Under the pieces are notes generated by a model. That model did not search any database, was not told the DNA's origin, and saw nothing but the letters and a program-made list of their open reading frames with translations. The position numbers and the translations under genes were made by a program. A stretch of DNA of 39,678 bases from Richelia sp. SL_2_1 (GTDB taxonomy: Bacteria; Cyanobacteriota; Cyanobacteriia; Cyanobacteriales; Nostocaceae), in contig JAAUSO010000053.1 in assembly GCA_012033205.1 (NCBI GenBank), forward strand, positions 1-39,678. The letters are read 5' to 3'. How positions within the stretch are numbered: position 1 is the first letter of the stretch; every line of letters begins with the position of its first letter. This document shows, piece by piece, positions 16,259-25,595 of this stretch.

Positions 16259-16405
16259 AGTTTGAATAAAGATCCTAAGTTAATAATGATAATCAATTCT
16301 AGCTAAATAATTATAAAAGTAGAAAAGACTTGAATAAAAAAAGCTTATATGACAAGCACTTAAAAGAATTATACAAAAATTAATGTAACATGAACGACTT
16401 GTGTT

Positions 16406-16420
16406 CGATAATCATTATCA
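16406..16420. promoter_or_regulatory. Zur box (14 of 15 positions)
   Basis: CGATAATCATTATCA, one mismatch from the consensus. It lies 148 bases from the minus-strand zinc-finger gene and 608 bases from the TonB receptor at 17029, so its target is not certain. Between 16421 and 17028 I see no clear gene: on the minus strand about 16680-16800 reads as a short start-less frame with alternating Val/Asn (NDNVNVNVSVIVDVSV). Confidence 0.7.
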
Positions 16421-17028
16421 CTATATTAGGGTAGTTGACTCTTGAGAAGGTTGCGAGAGGATAAGCTGATACATCTAGTTTTTAGATTGAATTGGCAAAT
16501 TTCTTTTAACCTATGGGTAAACTTGATCGAGAGTCGGTCATTCAAGTTAAGCTTACTCACCGTTTCCTACTCCTTTTTATGGTCTAAATATACTTAAATT
16601 ACCATGCAAAAAGCAATAAGTTATCAATAAAAAATTTGTGAACTTGATTAATCTCAAATATTACTTAAAAGATTAACACTGACATCAACAATAACGCTGA
16701 CATTAACATTAACATTGTCATTATTGATTAAAGGTGATTTATCTAAATCGATATCTGAGATATGTGATCGGGTGCTTTTTTCATAGAATTAGCATATAGA
16801 GTAAGTTTTTCCAAATTAGTTAGCTTACAAAATGAACCACCAATGGTTTGTATTGAAAAAGTTTTATTGAAACCAGAAAAATGGTGTATAAATAGTAAGT
16901 ATTTAATTTGAGATAAATACTTATTTTTTGATTAAGCGTAGACTATCATACTAATTTGTTTTCATTCTTAAATTAGCTATAGGACTTCTATTTAATGACA
17001 AAAAAGCACAATTATCTGCGAGGTACGG

Positions 17029-19197
17029 ATGAGAATTATTTTTAATTGCCAATCGGGAATACAGTTTATAGTATCAATTATGACTGTATTGGGTATAGTG
17101 TCAGGGAATGATAGCGTTACAGCACAACAAATAGAGCAAATCTCAGAATTTCCCCAGCATCAAGGTACAGCAAAGGATTTAGAAATAATTCCAGAATTAC
17201 CACCTGAAAATACTTCCATTACCAATAATCACACGAATGTGATCGGCGAAGCCCTGCCGCAGGCAATCGCGCAAAATCAACCTGTAAACCAAGAAGCCGA
17301 TATAGAACTGACAGTCACAGGAGAAATATTAGATCAGCCAGTTTTTACACCGTTTCGTCGTGAAGGAAAGGTAAGAGATGCGACTCGTCCTGTATACGTG
17401 ATTAACCGTAAGGAAATTGAAACTCAAGGAGCGCGTACTGTTAAAGAAGCGCTGAGATTTGTTCCTGGGATATTACCCGATGGGACTGTAGGAACAGAAA
17501 TCGGAGGTTTGAGCGGTCAATTTATTCGTGGTTCCAATACCGGACAAGTATTAATATTACTCAATGGACGACCAGTTAATAATCTTGGAAGTGGTGGTTT
17601 CGACTTGTCAGAAATTACTACTGATATTGTCGAAAGAATTGAAGTTCTTCCTGGTGGAGGTTCTACCCTCTATGGTTCCGATGCGATTGGAGGGACAATC
17701 AATATTATTACTCGTCAGCCCACAAAAGATATTACCACCACCGCTCAACTCAGATTTGGTAGCTATGATTTGAACGAACAAAGCATTCAAAATAGCGGTA
17801 AACAGAGTAATGTCTCTTGGTTACTAGGGTATAACCGTACTCGTGCTAACAACAATTTTGATTATTCCATTCCTGAAGTTGACTTTGATGGAACTAGGGA
17901 AAATGCCGATGTACTCTACAATAATCTCAATTTACAGGTTAATGCAGAGTTAGGTAAACGCCAAACTTTAAGTTTCAATACGATTTATCTGGCAAAAGAT
18001 CAAGGGGTTCCCGGTGGTGTTGCAATTCCTCAAATTTCTCAAGCTGCTTTTAACTCACTTACCGATAATAATCGTAAGTACACCGACCAAGTTCTCACAG
18101 ATTTGACCTGGAACGCAAAATTAGGAAAAGCAGACGATTCCTTATTAACAGCTAGAGTTTATCTAGATTTCCTCAATACTCGCTTTGATAACCGCACGGG
18201 AGATATTAGCACCCATCAACAATTTGATAACAACCAAAAATCCTTGGGTTTCCAAATACAGCATAACTGGCAAATTGCTGAAAATCATAATATTGCCTAT
18301 GGTTTTGACTATCGCAATGTCAGCGCTGAAAATGTGACTCGTAAGCTCGCAGATGGAACAGAAACAGAGAATTACGATGATAGTATCGGACAAGGAGCGA
18401 TATTTGCCAAATATCTAGTTGATGTGAATCCAGAGGTTCGATTAAACTTCGGATTGCGTCAAGATTTCAATAGTTTGATAAACGGTTCGGTCACTTCTCC
18501 AGCGGTAGGTGTGCGTTGGAATTTAGCAGAAACGACTACCGTTCGAGCTAACTATATCCGTAATTTCCGAGTTCCTACCCTATTTAACTTATTTAGTAAT
18601 TCTCCCTTTGCACAAGGGAATCCAGATTTAAAACCAGAAAGAGGTAATAGTTTTGACATAGGTATTGATCAACAATTAGGGGATATAGGTTTACTACGTT
18701 TTACTTTCTTCAACAACACCATATCCGATAATATTGCCTATGATAATATAAATTTTACCTATGAAAATATTGGTAAAGTTCGGACTACTGGGGTGGAACT
18801 TGCTTTAAACTTGCAATTAGCAAAAAATTTCTACTTTTCTGGTAACTATACTGCAAATGACCCTAGAATTGTTGAGAGTTCTAATCCCGCAGAAGTTGAT
18901 AAAGAATTAAGATTTGCTGGAGCTGATAGTATAAATTTAGGACTTTCCTACGAAAATCGTCAAGGTTGGTATGCAGGAATTTTGATGCACTCTTTGGGTA
19001 GCTATCCCACGAACAACATTAATACAGAATCTTTAGCAGGTTATACAACTTTTGATTTTAAATTACGAGTTCCCGTAGGTGAGAACCTCGCGGTTAATGG
19101 TAGTGTAGAAAATATTTTTGATCGGAGATTCCAGTTATTCCCCGGCTACCCCGATGCAGGTAGAATTATTCAAGTTGGCATGAATTATAAGTTTTAA
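17029..19197 (+). CDS. TonB-dependent receptor (BtuB/Cir type)
   Basis: Outer-membrane receptor of 722 residues without an AMIN domain. The start ATG is preceded by GAGG. The signal peptide is hydrophobic with an end near VTAQQ. After a linker (about residues 35-95) comes a TonB-box-like ELTVTGEI, then the plug: PVYVINRKEIETQGARTVKE, VPGILPDG, a GQFIRGS motif, and ERIEVLPGGGSTLYGSDAIG, all conserved. The barrel follows and ends GRIIQVGMNYKF with a terminal Phe. This class imports cobalamin, catecholates or other chelates. Downstream in the same direction are a ferredoxin-like protein, a FecB/BtuF-like binding protein and a cobalamin riboswitch, so cobalamin or a metal chelate is the best guess. 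A Nostoc-type palindromic repeat is inserted in frame in the linker. Confidence 0.92.
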   Translation: MRIIFNCQSGIQFIVSIMTVLGIVSGNDSVTAQQIEQISEFPQHQGTAKDLEIIPELPPENTSITNNHTNVIGEALPQAIAQNQPVNQEADIELTVTGEILDQPVFTPFRREGKVRDATRPVYVINRKEIETQGARTVKEALRFVPGILPDGTVGTEIGGLSGQFIRGSNTGQVLILLNGRPVNNLGSGGFDLSEITTDIVERIEVLPGGGSTLYGSDAIGGTINIITRQPTKDITTTAQLRFGSYDLNEQSIQNSGKQSNVSWLLGYNRTRANNNFDYSIPEVDFDGTRENADVLYNNLNLQVNAELGKRQTLSFNTIYLAKDQGVPGGVAIPQISQAAFNSLTDNNRKYTDQVLTDLTWNAKLGKADDSLLTARVYLDFLNTRFDNRTGDISTHQQFDNNQKSLGFQIQHNWQIAENHNIAYGFDYRNVSAENVTRKLADGTETENYDDSIGQGAIFAKYLVDVNPEVRLNFGLRQDFNSLINGSVTSPAVGVRWNLAETTTVRANYIRNFRVPTLFNLFSNSPFAQGNPDLKPERGNSFDIGIDQQLGDIGLLRFTFFNNTISDNIAYDNINFTYENIGKVRTTGVELALNLQLAKNFYFSGNYTANDPRIVESSNPAEVDKELRFAGADSINLGLSYENRQGWYAGILMHSLGSYPTNNINTESLAGYTTFDFKLRVPVGENLAVNGSVENIFDRRFQLFPGYPDAGRIIQVGMNYKF
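17241..17270. repeat. Palindromic repeat inserted in frame in the TonB receptor gene
   Basis: A GC-rich 30-base segment beginning GATCGGCGAAGCCC and ending GCAGGCAATCGC, unlike the AT-rich surroundings. Repeats of this form (GGCTTCGCC/CTGCGG core) are dispersed in Nostoc-like genomes. It encodes IGEALPQAIA in the linker between signal peptide and plug, where extra residues are tolerated. Confidence 0.55.
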
Positions 19198-19220
19198 AAT
19201 ATATCAAATCTAAAATCATT

Positions 19221-20093
19221 ATGAGTAACTATAACCCTTGGGTAACACCACTAAACCATCAAATTACAGAAGACTTACCGATGGATGGTAAGGTTGAATA
19301 TGAGGATATTGATTGCAGTTGTGACGTTTTATCATCTCTACTCTACACCTTGTTTCAACAAAATTGGCAGCAGGTAGAGTTAGGACACGTTGCTCAAGGT
19401 GGGGTTCTAGAATTGGAATTTAACAATCCACCTAAGATTTGTATTCTTTATGATGGTTATCTCACAGTAGTAACAGATGGTTGGCATTTACATCTGTGCA
19501 TTGATGATAATTTAGGTGGTCCAAATAACCAAACTCCTTTAGAATTAAGAAAACAAAGAAGAGTCAATCGAGCAGCATTTTATCGACGGTTTAATGCATT
19601 AGGAAAGCCCCGAAGCTGGGGAATTGAATTTTGGAATGGTGCAGGTGAAAATGTGATGACAATTTTCTTGCCCAATCCTTTAGTTGATGGTGAAAATTTA
19701 TTACCAGAAGGTAAACCAGATTTATCGAAATTAGCTCTTTATCAGGAGCTAAGAGATATTTATGTATTAGGAAATAAACCGATGCCATTTATCAAAAACC
19801 CCTTAAAACGGGCTTATATTTCCGTTTGTACTTCTGGAAGATGTTTACCTTCACGTAATTGGCAACCAACTTTTGAATCCTTAAAAAATGCTGTAGAAAA
19901 AGCAGGTTTAGATATAGAAGTAAGAACTTCTGGCTGTTTGGAGGTTTGTAAATTGGGACCAGTCGTATTTTATTCTGAGGATAGGACTTGGTACAGTCGC
20001 GTTACTCCAGAAATTTCTGAGACTATTGTAGAAAAACATTTAGTTGAAGGAAATAAAGTTACCGAACATCTTTATCCACCAGAGTCGGTTTAA
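19221..20093 (+). CDS. Protein with C-terminal thioredoxin-like [2Fe-2S] ferredoxin domain
   Basis: 290 residues in two parts. The first 190 residues form a domain I do not recognise, with a CSC pair at 32-34 and a repeated GYLTVV/GWHLHLC strand pattern. The C-terminal 90 residues resemble the COG3411 ferredoxin domain: C203 and C208 in ISVCTSGRCLPSRNW, and C239 and C243 in SGCLEVCKLGPVVFY, spaced to hold a [2Fe-2S] cluster. It begins 24 bases after the receptor stop codon, so it is very probably cotranscribed with it. A similar gene neighbourhood (ferredoxin-like protein beside TonB and FecB-type transporters) fits a role in reductive release of an imported metal or cofactor, which is inference. 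Confidence 0.85.
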   Translation: MSNYNPWVTPLNHQITEDLPMDGKVEYEDIDCSCDVLSSLLYTLFQQNWQQVELGHVAQGGVLELEFNNPPKICILYDGYLTVVTDGWHLHLCIDDNLGGPNNQTPLELRKQRRVNRAAFYRRFNALGKPRSWGIEFWNGAGENVMTIFLPNPLVDGENLLPEGKPDLSKLALYQELRDIYVLGNKPMPFIKNPLKRAYISVCTSGRCLPSRNWQPTFESLKNAVEKAGLDIEVRTSGCLEVCKLGPVVFYSEDRTWYSRVTPEISETIVEKHLVEGNKVTEHLYPPESV

Positions 20094-20142
20094 AGATATT
20101 TTAGGAAACATCCTTATATTGTAATTTGACATCTGGGGGGGA

Positions 20143-20168
20143 GATGTAGCAGTGGTACGTCTCTACAT
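20143..20168. repeat. Nostoc-type dispersed palindrome
   Basis: ATGTAG and CTACAT flank GCAGTGGTACGTCT-type sequence, a form of the widespread GTAGAGACGT...ACGTCTCTAC repeat. It sits in the 117-base gap between the ferredoxin-like gene and the binding-protein gene. Confidence 0.5.
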
Positions 20169-20210
20169 TCAGCATCGCAAAAAACATAATTCTTATCTTT
20201 AGCGAACAGA

Positions 20211-21401
20211 ATGAAATTATTTTTCTTCTTTTTTCAGGTTGTATGTGTCGCGGCTTTAACGATTGCTTGTAATTATACGCCAAACTATCAAAAAATATCA
20301 TCAATTCCTCATCAAAATTGCGTTAAAAATTATAATTCAAAGACAGATTATTTTCCTAATAAAATAAGTGTTAATCATGCTAAGAAATTTTCTGTAGAAT
20401 ATCATAATAATTATAAAGTTTTAACAGTAAAGAATCCTTGGCAAGATGCAAAAACAAGCTTTCAATATGTTTTAGTTGAATGCGGTACACCAGTACCACA
20501 AGGATTCAAAGAAAATCAAATAATTACAGTACCTATAAATACAGTTGTATCTCTTTCCACAACTCATTTACCCCATTTAGCTTTCTTAGGAGTAGTAGAT
20601 AAACTCGTCGGTGTTAGTAATCCGAAAATAGTCAATACAATAGAAGTCGTTGAGAGAATTAAAGCAGGTAAAATCCTCGGATTAGGTGATAATAACGTAA
20701 ATGTAGAAAGATTATTAGAACTTAATCCCGATTTAATTACAACTTATGGAACGGGAAATCCACAAACAGATAGTTATCCCAAATTATTAGAAGCAGGATT
20801 AAAAGTAGCTATCAATGCTGAATATATGGAAAATACACCTTTGGGTAGAAGCGAATGGTTAAAATTTACGGCTCTATTTTTTAATAAAGAAGATATTGCT
20901 GAAAAAATCTTTAGTAAAATTAGTAAAAATTATCAAGAAATCGCTGAAGCAGCTAAAGCTATAAAAAAATATCCAAAAGTATTTACAGGATTTAATTTTA
21001 AAGGAACTTGGTATGCACCAGGATGTAAAAGTTATGTAGCACAATATTTAGCCGATGCTGGTGCAGAATTACTTTGTGTTGATAATCTTGATGGTAGTAT
21101 ACCTTTATCTTTTGAAGATGTTTTTGAACGTGCTGCTACAGCAGATTATTGGTTGAATGTTAGTCAGTCTTGGCAGAATTTAAACGACATAATTACAGAA
21201 GATAATCGTTATGGCGATTTTCAAGCAGTAAAAAAAGGTAATGTTTATAATAATAATGCTCGTTTAAATGAGAATGACGGTAATGATTATTGGGAAAGTG
21301 GCATTAGTAATCCTGATATTGTTTTAGCTGATTTAATTAAAATTTTTCATCCAGAATTATTATCTAATCATCAGTTGTTTTTTTATCAGAAGCTTAATTA
21401 A
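20211..21401 (+). CDS. FecB/BtuF-like ABC substrate-binding lipoprotein
   Basis: Periplasmic binding protein (class III, helical-backbone type) for an iron chelate, cobalamin or similar ligand. The signal peptide MKLFFFFFQVVCVAALTIAC ends with a lipobox cysteine at residue 20. The family landmarks are a first lobe with VVSLSTTHLPHLAFLGVVDKL, VERLLELNPDLITTYG, the connecting helix, and a second lobe with YLADAGAELL and ending ADLIKIFHPELL. 396 residues. It follows the receptor and ferredoxin-like genes in the same direction, and a FecCD-type permease is at 26616-27704; the ATPase that would complete the importer is not in the window. A cobalamin riboswitch starts about 67 bases after its stop. 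Confidence 0.88.
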   Translation: MKLFFFFFQVVCVAALTIACNYTPNYQKISSIPHQNCVKNYNSKTDYFPNKISVNHAKKFSVEYHNNYKVLTVKNPWQDAKTSFQYVLVECGTPVPQGFKENQIITVPINTVVSLSTTHLPHLAFLGVVDKLVGVSNPKIVNTIEVVERIKAGKILGLGDNNVNVERLLELNPDLITTYGTGNPQTDSYPKLLEAGLKVAINAEYMENTPLGRSEWLKFTALFFNKEDIAEKIFSKISKNYQEIAEAAKAIKKYPKVFTGFNFKGTWYAPGCKSYVAQYLADAGAELLCVDNLDGSIPLSFEDVFERAATADYWLNVSQSWQNLNDIITEDNRYGDFQAVKKGNVYNNNARLNENDGNDYWESGISNPDIVLADLIKIFHPELLSNHQLFFYQKLN

Positions 21402-21467
21402 TTTTAATTATAAGATTTGAACGCAAAATTTTTCCGCAAGTAAACCACGTTTATGTTAATATAAAAT

Positions 21468-21597
21468 TTAACTTCGGTTCTAATGGAGAACAGCCATTAG
21501 AGGTAACGGGGAAAGTTCGGTGTGAATCCGGCGCTGTCCCGCAACTGTAAACAAGAAAAATCGTAACCTTGTAAGTCAGAATGCCCGCCGACAAATC
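21468..21597 (+). promoter_or_regulatory. Cobalamin riboswitch
   Basis: The conserved core is plain: GGTAACGGGGAAAGTTCGGT, then GTGAATCCGGCGCTGTCCCG and CAACTGTAA, followed by GTAAGTCAGAATGCCCGCCG. This is the AdoCbl/B12-box pattern. It precedes the DUF1636 gene and metE. Known biology: bound cobalamin shuts off the downstream genes, which makes sense for a B12-independent methionine synthase. Confidence 0.93.
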
Positions 21598-21629
21598 AAC
21601 AAAAACATAGCTAAATCTACGAGGTATAG

Positions 21630-22055
21630 ATGAAGGCATATACAATATTTGTTTGTACGACTTGTGCAAGCAAGTGGGAAAACGGTAAGCGTGTCGGTGA
21701 AAGTGGTGGTGAAAAGCTACTTAAACGCTTGAAAAATGATTATCATAATTGGGATTTAAACCAAGAATTTACTATTCAACCAGTCGAATGCATGAGTGCT
21801 TGCAATCGCTCTTGTGTAATTTCCTTTGCTTCATCTGGAAAAACTACATATCTTTTTGGCGATATTTCCCCCGATTTAACTCCCCTAGAAGTTAAAGGTG
21901 TATTTGATTGTGCAGGTAAGTATTACGTGCATCCAGAAGGTTCTTTACCCTGGGCTGAACGTCCCCAACCGCTGAAGAAAGGTATTTTAGCGAGAATTCC
22001 AGCAGTAAATGTTTCTGCAGAAAAGGGAAATATTGAACTGGAACTGTGTAATTAA
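21630..22055 (+). CDS. DUF1636 predicted metal-binding protein
   Basis: 141-residue protein of the DUF1636/COG5469 family. It opens with YTIFVCTTCASKWENGKR (a CxxC pair), has CMSACNRSC in the middle, and ends with the family tail PWAERPQPLKKGILARIPA. The layout resembles a thioredoxin-like [2Fe-2S] or zinc-binding fold. The family is often linked to COG0523 GTPases and to cobalamin genes. It is the first gene after the cobalamin riboswitch, so it should be expressed when B12 is low. A paralogue at 34354-34734 sits in the zinc operon instead. The exact role is unknown. Confidence 0.88.
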   Translation: MKAYTIFVCTTCASKWENGKRVGESGGEKLLKRLKNDYHNWDLNQEFTIQPVECMSACNRSCVISFASSGKTTYLFGDISPDLTPLEVKGVFDCAGKYYVHPEGSLPWAERPQPLKKGILARIPAVNVSAEKGNIELELCN

Positions 22056-22291
22056 AGATTTGAGAATTTAATTGCAGCAAAATCTTGTCGTAATTAACTT
22101 GCAGTTGGACTCCTGTTTAGACAACTGCTTAAATTCGATTGCAGATATTTTGATATCAGAGATTTGGGTTAATTTCTAAAAAGTTTAAGTCTCAAAGTCT
22201 ATTTCTTAGGAAAGGATTTTGAGAGAAATTTTCAATCAAAACCCATATCTGATATAGAACTCGCGCACCTTCATAAACTAGGAAATGAAAA

Positions 22292-24631
22292 ATGAAAATT
22301 AAAACTGCGACTTTAGGTTATCCCCGCATTGGTAAGAACCGGGAAGTAAAAAAAGCGTTGGAAGCTTTTTGGAGTGGAAAAATCACATCAGAATTGCTAT
22401 TACAGACGGTCAAAGAAGTCGAGGAAGCTAACTGGAAAACGCAATTAGATACAGGTATCGATAAGATTGGAATTGGTGATACTACACTTTATGACCACAT
22501 CCTTGATTGGACATTTCGTTTCGGTTTAATTCCCGAACGATTTCAGCAATTTTCTGGATTAGAACGTTATTTTGCAATGGCTAGGGGTAAAGAAGGAATA
22601 CCCGCGCTGCAAATGACAAAATGGTTTGATACTAACTATCACTATTTAGTTCCGGAGATATCTAATAAAGCATTAACAGCAGATTGGAGTGATTTTGTTG
22701 AAAGAGTGAGTCGCGCTCATAAAATCTTAGGTGAACGTACAATTCCTATCGTTTTTAGTCCCTGTACATTGTTACGTTTGAGTAAGTTGGAGATGGATAT
22801 TGAGCAAGCTGTTTCTGTGTTAACTCCACTTTATGTTAACCTGCTTACCGAATTGAAATCTCTTGGTATTTCTGAAGTACAAATTCACGAACCCGCGCTG
22901 GTGTTAGGTGATGCAAATAATTGGAGGGAATATTATCAAACTGTGTATAATTCCCTGGCTAATGTAGGAATACCGTTGAATTTAGTCACCTACTTTGACG
23001 ACTTGGGCGAAACCTATGCTTGGGTAATGGATTTGCCTGTAAATACAATTAGTTTAGACTTGACTCGCGGATGTAATTTAGAATTAATCAAAACCTATGG
23101 TTTTCCTAAAGATAAACGTTTGGGAGTGGGAATAGTCGATGCAAGAAATATTTGGCAAATTCGTCCGGAAGAAGTTATCCCCAAGCTGGAAACTATCAAA
23201 GATATAGTCAGGGAATTTGAAGTGCAGCCTTCTGCTTCCTTACAATTTGTACCCTACGACGCAACGCAAGAAACCCAACTTCCCCAAGCTTTACGTAATG
23301 TTTTGAGTTTTGCCGAACAAAAGCTACAAGAAGTAGTCTTTTTAGCTCAGAAAATTACTGTTTATGATGCTTGTAACCACGAACCTTTAGTTAATTTCAA
23401 TCGAGACAATAGCAAAAATAAGTCAAAATTTGACGCGACAAAACTCACGGTTACATATTATAAAAAAGACCAAAAAACAATTGAAACAGCCTGGGAAGAA
23501 TTTCGCCGTTTTAGCCCGATAAATCAAATAGTTCAGCAACAACTCAAATCACTCACAACCAAAGATTTTGAGCGTAGCATATCCTATGATTTAAGATGTT
23601 CGTTACAAATTTCATTACCTGCTTTTCCTACAACTACTATTGGTTCCTTTCCCCAAACATCAGAAGTACGTAAACTCCGAGTTTGTTACAAACGAGGTGA
23701 AATCAGTCAGGAAGATTATCAAACAGCGATCGAGGCTCAAATTCTCGAATGTATAAAAATCCAAGAAGAAGCAGGACTTGATGTTTTGGTACATGGGGAA
23801 TTTGAACGCACCGACATGGTGGAATACTTTGGTCAACAGCTACAAGGTTTTGCTTTCACTCAAAATGGCTGGGTACAAAGTTATGGTAGTCGCTGCGTGC
23901 GTCCACCAATTATTTATGGGGATGTGGTTCGCACCCAAGCAATGACGGTAGATGAATTTATTTATGCTCAATCTTTGACAGAAAAACCTGTAAAAGGAAT
24001 GCTCACAGGTCCGGTGACAATGATAAATTGGTCTTACACCCGGACAGATATTTCTCGTCAAGAACAAGCTTTTCAAATTGCTTTGGCGTTGCGAGATGAG
24101 GTAGCGGATTTAGAAGCTGTAGGCGCAAAAATAATTCAAATAGATGAACCGGCTTTACGTGAAGGTTTACCATTGAAAACCGAACGTTGGAATGAATATC
24201 TATCTTGGGCAGTGGATTCATTTAAATTAAGTGCAGGAATCGCCAAGCCCCAGACACAAATTCATACTCATATGTGCTACTCAGAGTTTGGCGATATTAT
24301 CACCGATATCGAACGGTTAGATGCAGATGTATTGTCGATTGAAAATAGCCGTAGTAACAATGAAACGCTGTATGAATTGACAGATGGCGGCTACTCAAAA
24401 CAGGTAGGCAATGGGGTTTATGACGTGCATAGTCCAGCTATTCCTAGCACTGAAGAAATGTTGTCACAATTGCGGACTGGAATTGCTAATTTACCCGTAA
24501 AACAAATTTGGGTAAATCCAGATTGCGGTTTGAAAACTCGGAGATGGGAAGAGGTAATTCCTGCTTTAAAGAATATGGTATCAGCAGCTAGAAAACTGCG
24601 AGAGGAAGCCAATGTGACTAAAGGAGACTAA
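22292..24631 (+). CDS. metE: Cobalamin-independent methionine synthase MetE
   Basis: Transfers the methyl group of methyltetrahydropteroyl-triglutamate to homocysteine, giving methionine without B12. 779 residues, normal full length, with both halves: N-terminal domain starting TATLGYPRIGKNREVKKALE and catalytic C-terminal domain with TTTIGSFPQTSEVRKLR. Zinc ligands are visible in QIHTHMCYSEF (His and Cys) and NPDCGLKTRRW (Cys), with the Glu in SIENSRSN. It is a zinc enzyme, so its use costs zinc. The cobalamin riboswitch upstream of the preceding gene would repress it when B12 is available. Start ATG 22292 has AGGAAA nearby. The 236 bases between DUF1636 and metE hold nothing I can name. Confidence 0.95.
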   Translation: MKIKTATLGYPRIGKNREVKKALEAFWSGKITSELLLQTVKEVEEANWKTQLDTGIDKIGIGDTTLYDHILDWTFRFGLIPERFQQFSGLERYFAMARGKEGIPALQMTKWFDTNYHYLVPEISNKALTADWSDFVERVSRAHKILGERTIPIVFSPCTLLRLSKLEMDIEQAVSVLTPLYVNLLTELKSLGISEVQIHEPALVLGDANNWREYYQTVYNSLANVGIPLNLVTYFDDLGETYAWVMDLPVNTISLDLTRGCNLELIKTYGFPKDKRLGVGIVDARNIWQIRPEEVIPKLETIKDIVREFEVQPSASLQFVPYDATQETQLPQALRNVLSFAEQKLQEVVFLAQKITVYDACNHEPLVNFNRDNSKNKSKFDATKLTVTYYKKDQKTIETAWEEFRRFSPINQIVQQQLKSLTTKDFERSISYDLRCSLQISLPAFPTTTIGSFPQTSEVRKLRVCYKRGEISQEDYQTAIEAQILECIKIQEEAGLDVLVHGEFERTDMVEYFGQQLQGFAFTQNGWVQSYGSRCVRPPIIYGDVVRTQAMTVDEFIYAQSLTEKPVKGMLTGPVTMINWSYTRTDISRQEQAFQIALALRDEVADLEAVGAKIIQIDEPALREGLPLKTERWNEYLSWAVDSFKLSAGIAKPQTQIHTHMCYSEFGDIITDIERLDADVLSIENSRSNNETLYELTDGGYSKQVGNGVYDVHSPAIPSTEEMLSQLRTGIANLPVKQIWVNPDCGLKTRRWEEVIPALKNMVSAARKLREEANVTKGD

Positions 24632-24680
24632 CTAATTTTTGCTAGTTGGTTATACGCTTGAAAAAGCCACTTATCAAATG

Positions 24681-24738
24681 GGACGCAACAATGTTTTTTC
24701 TAATATCAAAAAAGTCTAGTTGTCTCGCGTCCTTTTTT
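24681..24738 (+). terminator. Intrinsic terminator after metE
   Basis: GGACGC (24681-24686) pairs with GCGTCC (24727-24732), extended by partial AACAA/TTGT pairing, and is followed by six T residues. The remainder of 24739-24994 has no gene. Confidence 0.7.
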
Positions 24739-24922
24739 CGCTTATTTAGGATAGAATTAACACTATATGATGAAAAATAACGTCACAACATTGACATAAC
24801 CTTGACACAAACTCTCCGAGAAATAAAACAGTTTGTCTGGTAACATTTCTAAAAAGATACAGAATTACTATATCGCCAAAAAACAAATAATGTGTTACAC
24901 CTAATTAATTCAAGGAACAGGA

Positions 24923-24937
24923 TGAGAATTATTCTCG
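24923..24937. promoter_or_regulatory. Fur-family-like palindrome TGAGAATTATTCTCG
   Basis: A 7-1-7 inverted repeat with one mismatch (GAGAAT/ATTCTC arms around a T), about 58 bases upstream of the 24995 gene. It has the geometry of the Zur boxes here but a different arm sequence, so it may be read by Zur, FurA or PerR. Only symmetry and position support it. Confidence 0.4.
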
Positions 24938-24994
24938 TCCATTGAATTTAGAACTGATTGATAATAGCAATCTCTGTATTTGTAGGATAATTAA

Positions 24995-25386
24995 GTGAAA
25001 AAGTTACTCGCTAATTTACCAAGAAAACCCTTAGCTTTTATTTCTCTAGGTTCACTGTTAATGACTGGAAAAATAGCTGTAGCTAACGAAACGGCTAAGA
25101 AAGTACAACCAGTAGAACGTCCAGATGCTAACGTTACACCAGTTTCCGGAGAAAGCCAAAAGGCTTGTGTGAGACATTCAAAATTCGGTACATTTTTCTG
25201 TGCAAATGCGAACCAATTATCTCATCTAAAAAAGGTAATCCACAAATTGATGCTGCCGATGAAAATAATCAGGATGCGTTACTTGGTGTTACAGATGAAG
25301 AAAGTGATGCTGCTGTAAATATGTTTGGTTGCGATTGTGTTGCATCGATTAACTGTTTGCGTAAGCTGCGAAATAGTCTACCGTAA
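24995..25386 (+). pseudogene. Secreted Cys-rich small protein, frameshifted
   Basis: A GTG start with TAGGA before it opens a frame with a signal peptide (KPLAFISLGSLLMTGKIAVA, then NE). The frame continues to ACVRHSKFGTFF. From there the next frame gives the better reading: CKCEPIISSKKGNPQIDAAD, then GVTDEESDAAVNMFGCDC and SINCLRKLRNSLP with a stop at 25384. The switch maps to the T run near 25193-25197, where a one-base indel would restore a single protein of about 130 residues with six or seven cysteines. I do not recognise the family. A periplasmic metal- or redox-related role would fit the next gene, a Rieske protein. It could be a real mutation or a sequencing error. Confidence 0.6.
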
Positions 25387-25595
25387 AATTCAATTTACTA
25401 CGTAATTTCTGATTAATTGTAAATATAGGGTGTAATTACCTCAAAGGTATAGGGCAAGTTGATTTATTTATGTTTTTGTTGTTCCCTATGCCTTTAATTA
25501 TGAACATATTATTGTTCTTAAAATTTATTTTCAGGTTTTTTATCTTCTCAGACCTAATCATCTTCTGATTTACTGATTTATCTTATTGAAATTAT

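Noticed and set aside
16288-16302. TGATAATCAATTCTA as a further Zur box
   Set aside because: Only one arm matches. It may be a worn site, but alone it is not strong enough to list.
21735-21752. Zur-like half sites TGATTATCATAA inside the DUF1636 gene
   Set aside because: It lies within coding sequence, lacks a 7-1-7 partner and is explained by AT-rich codons.
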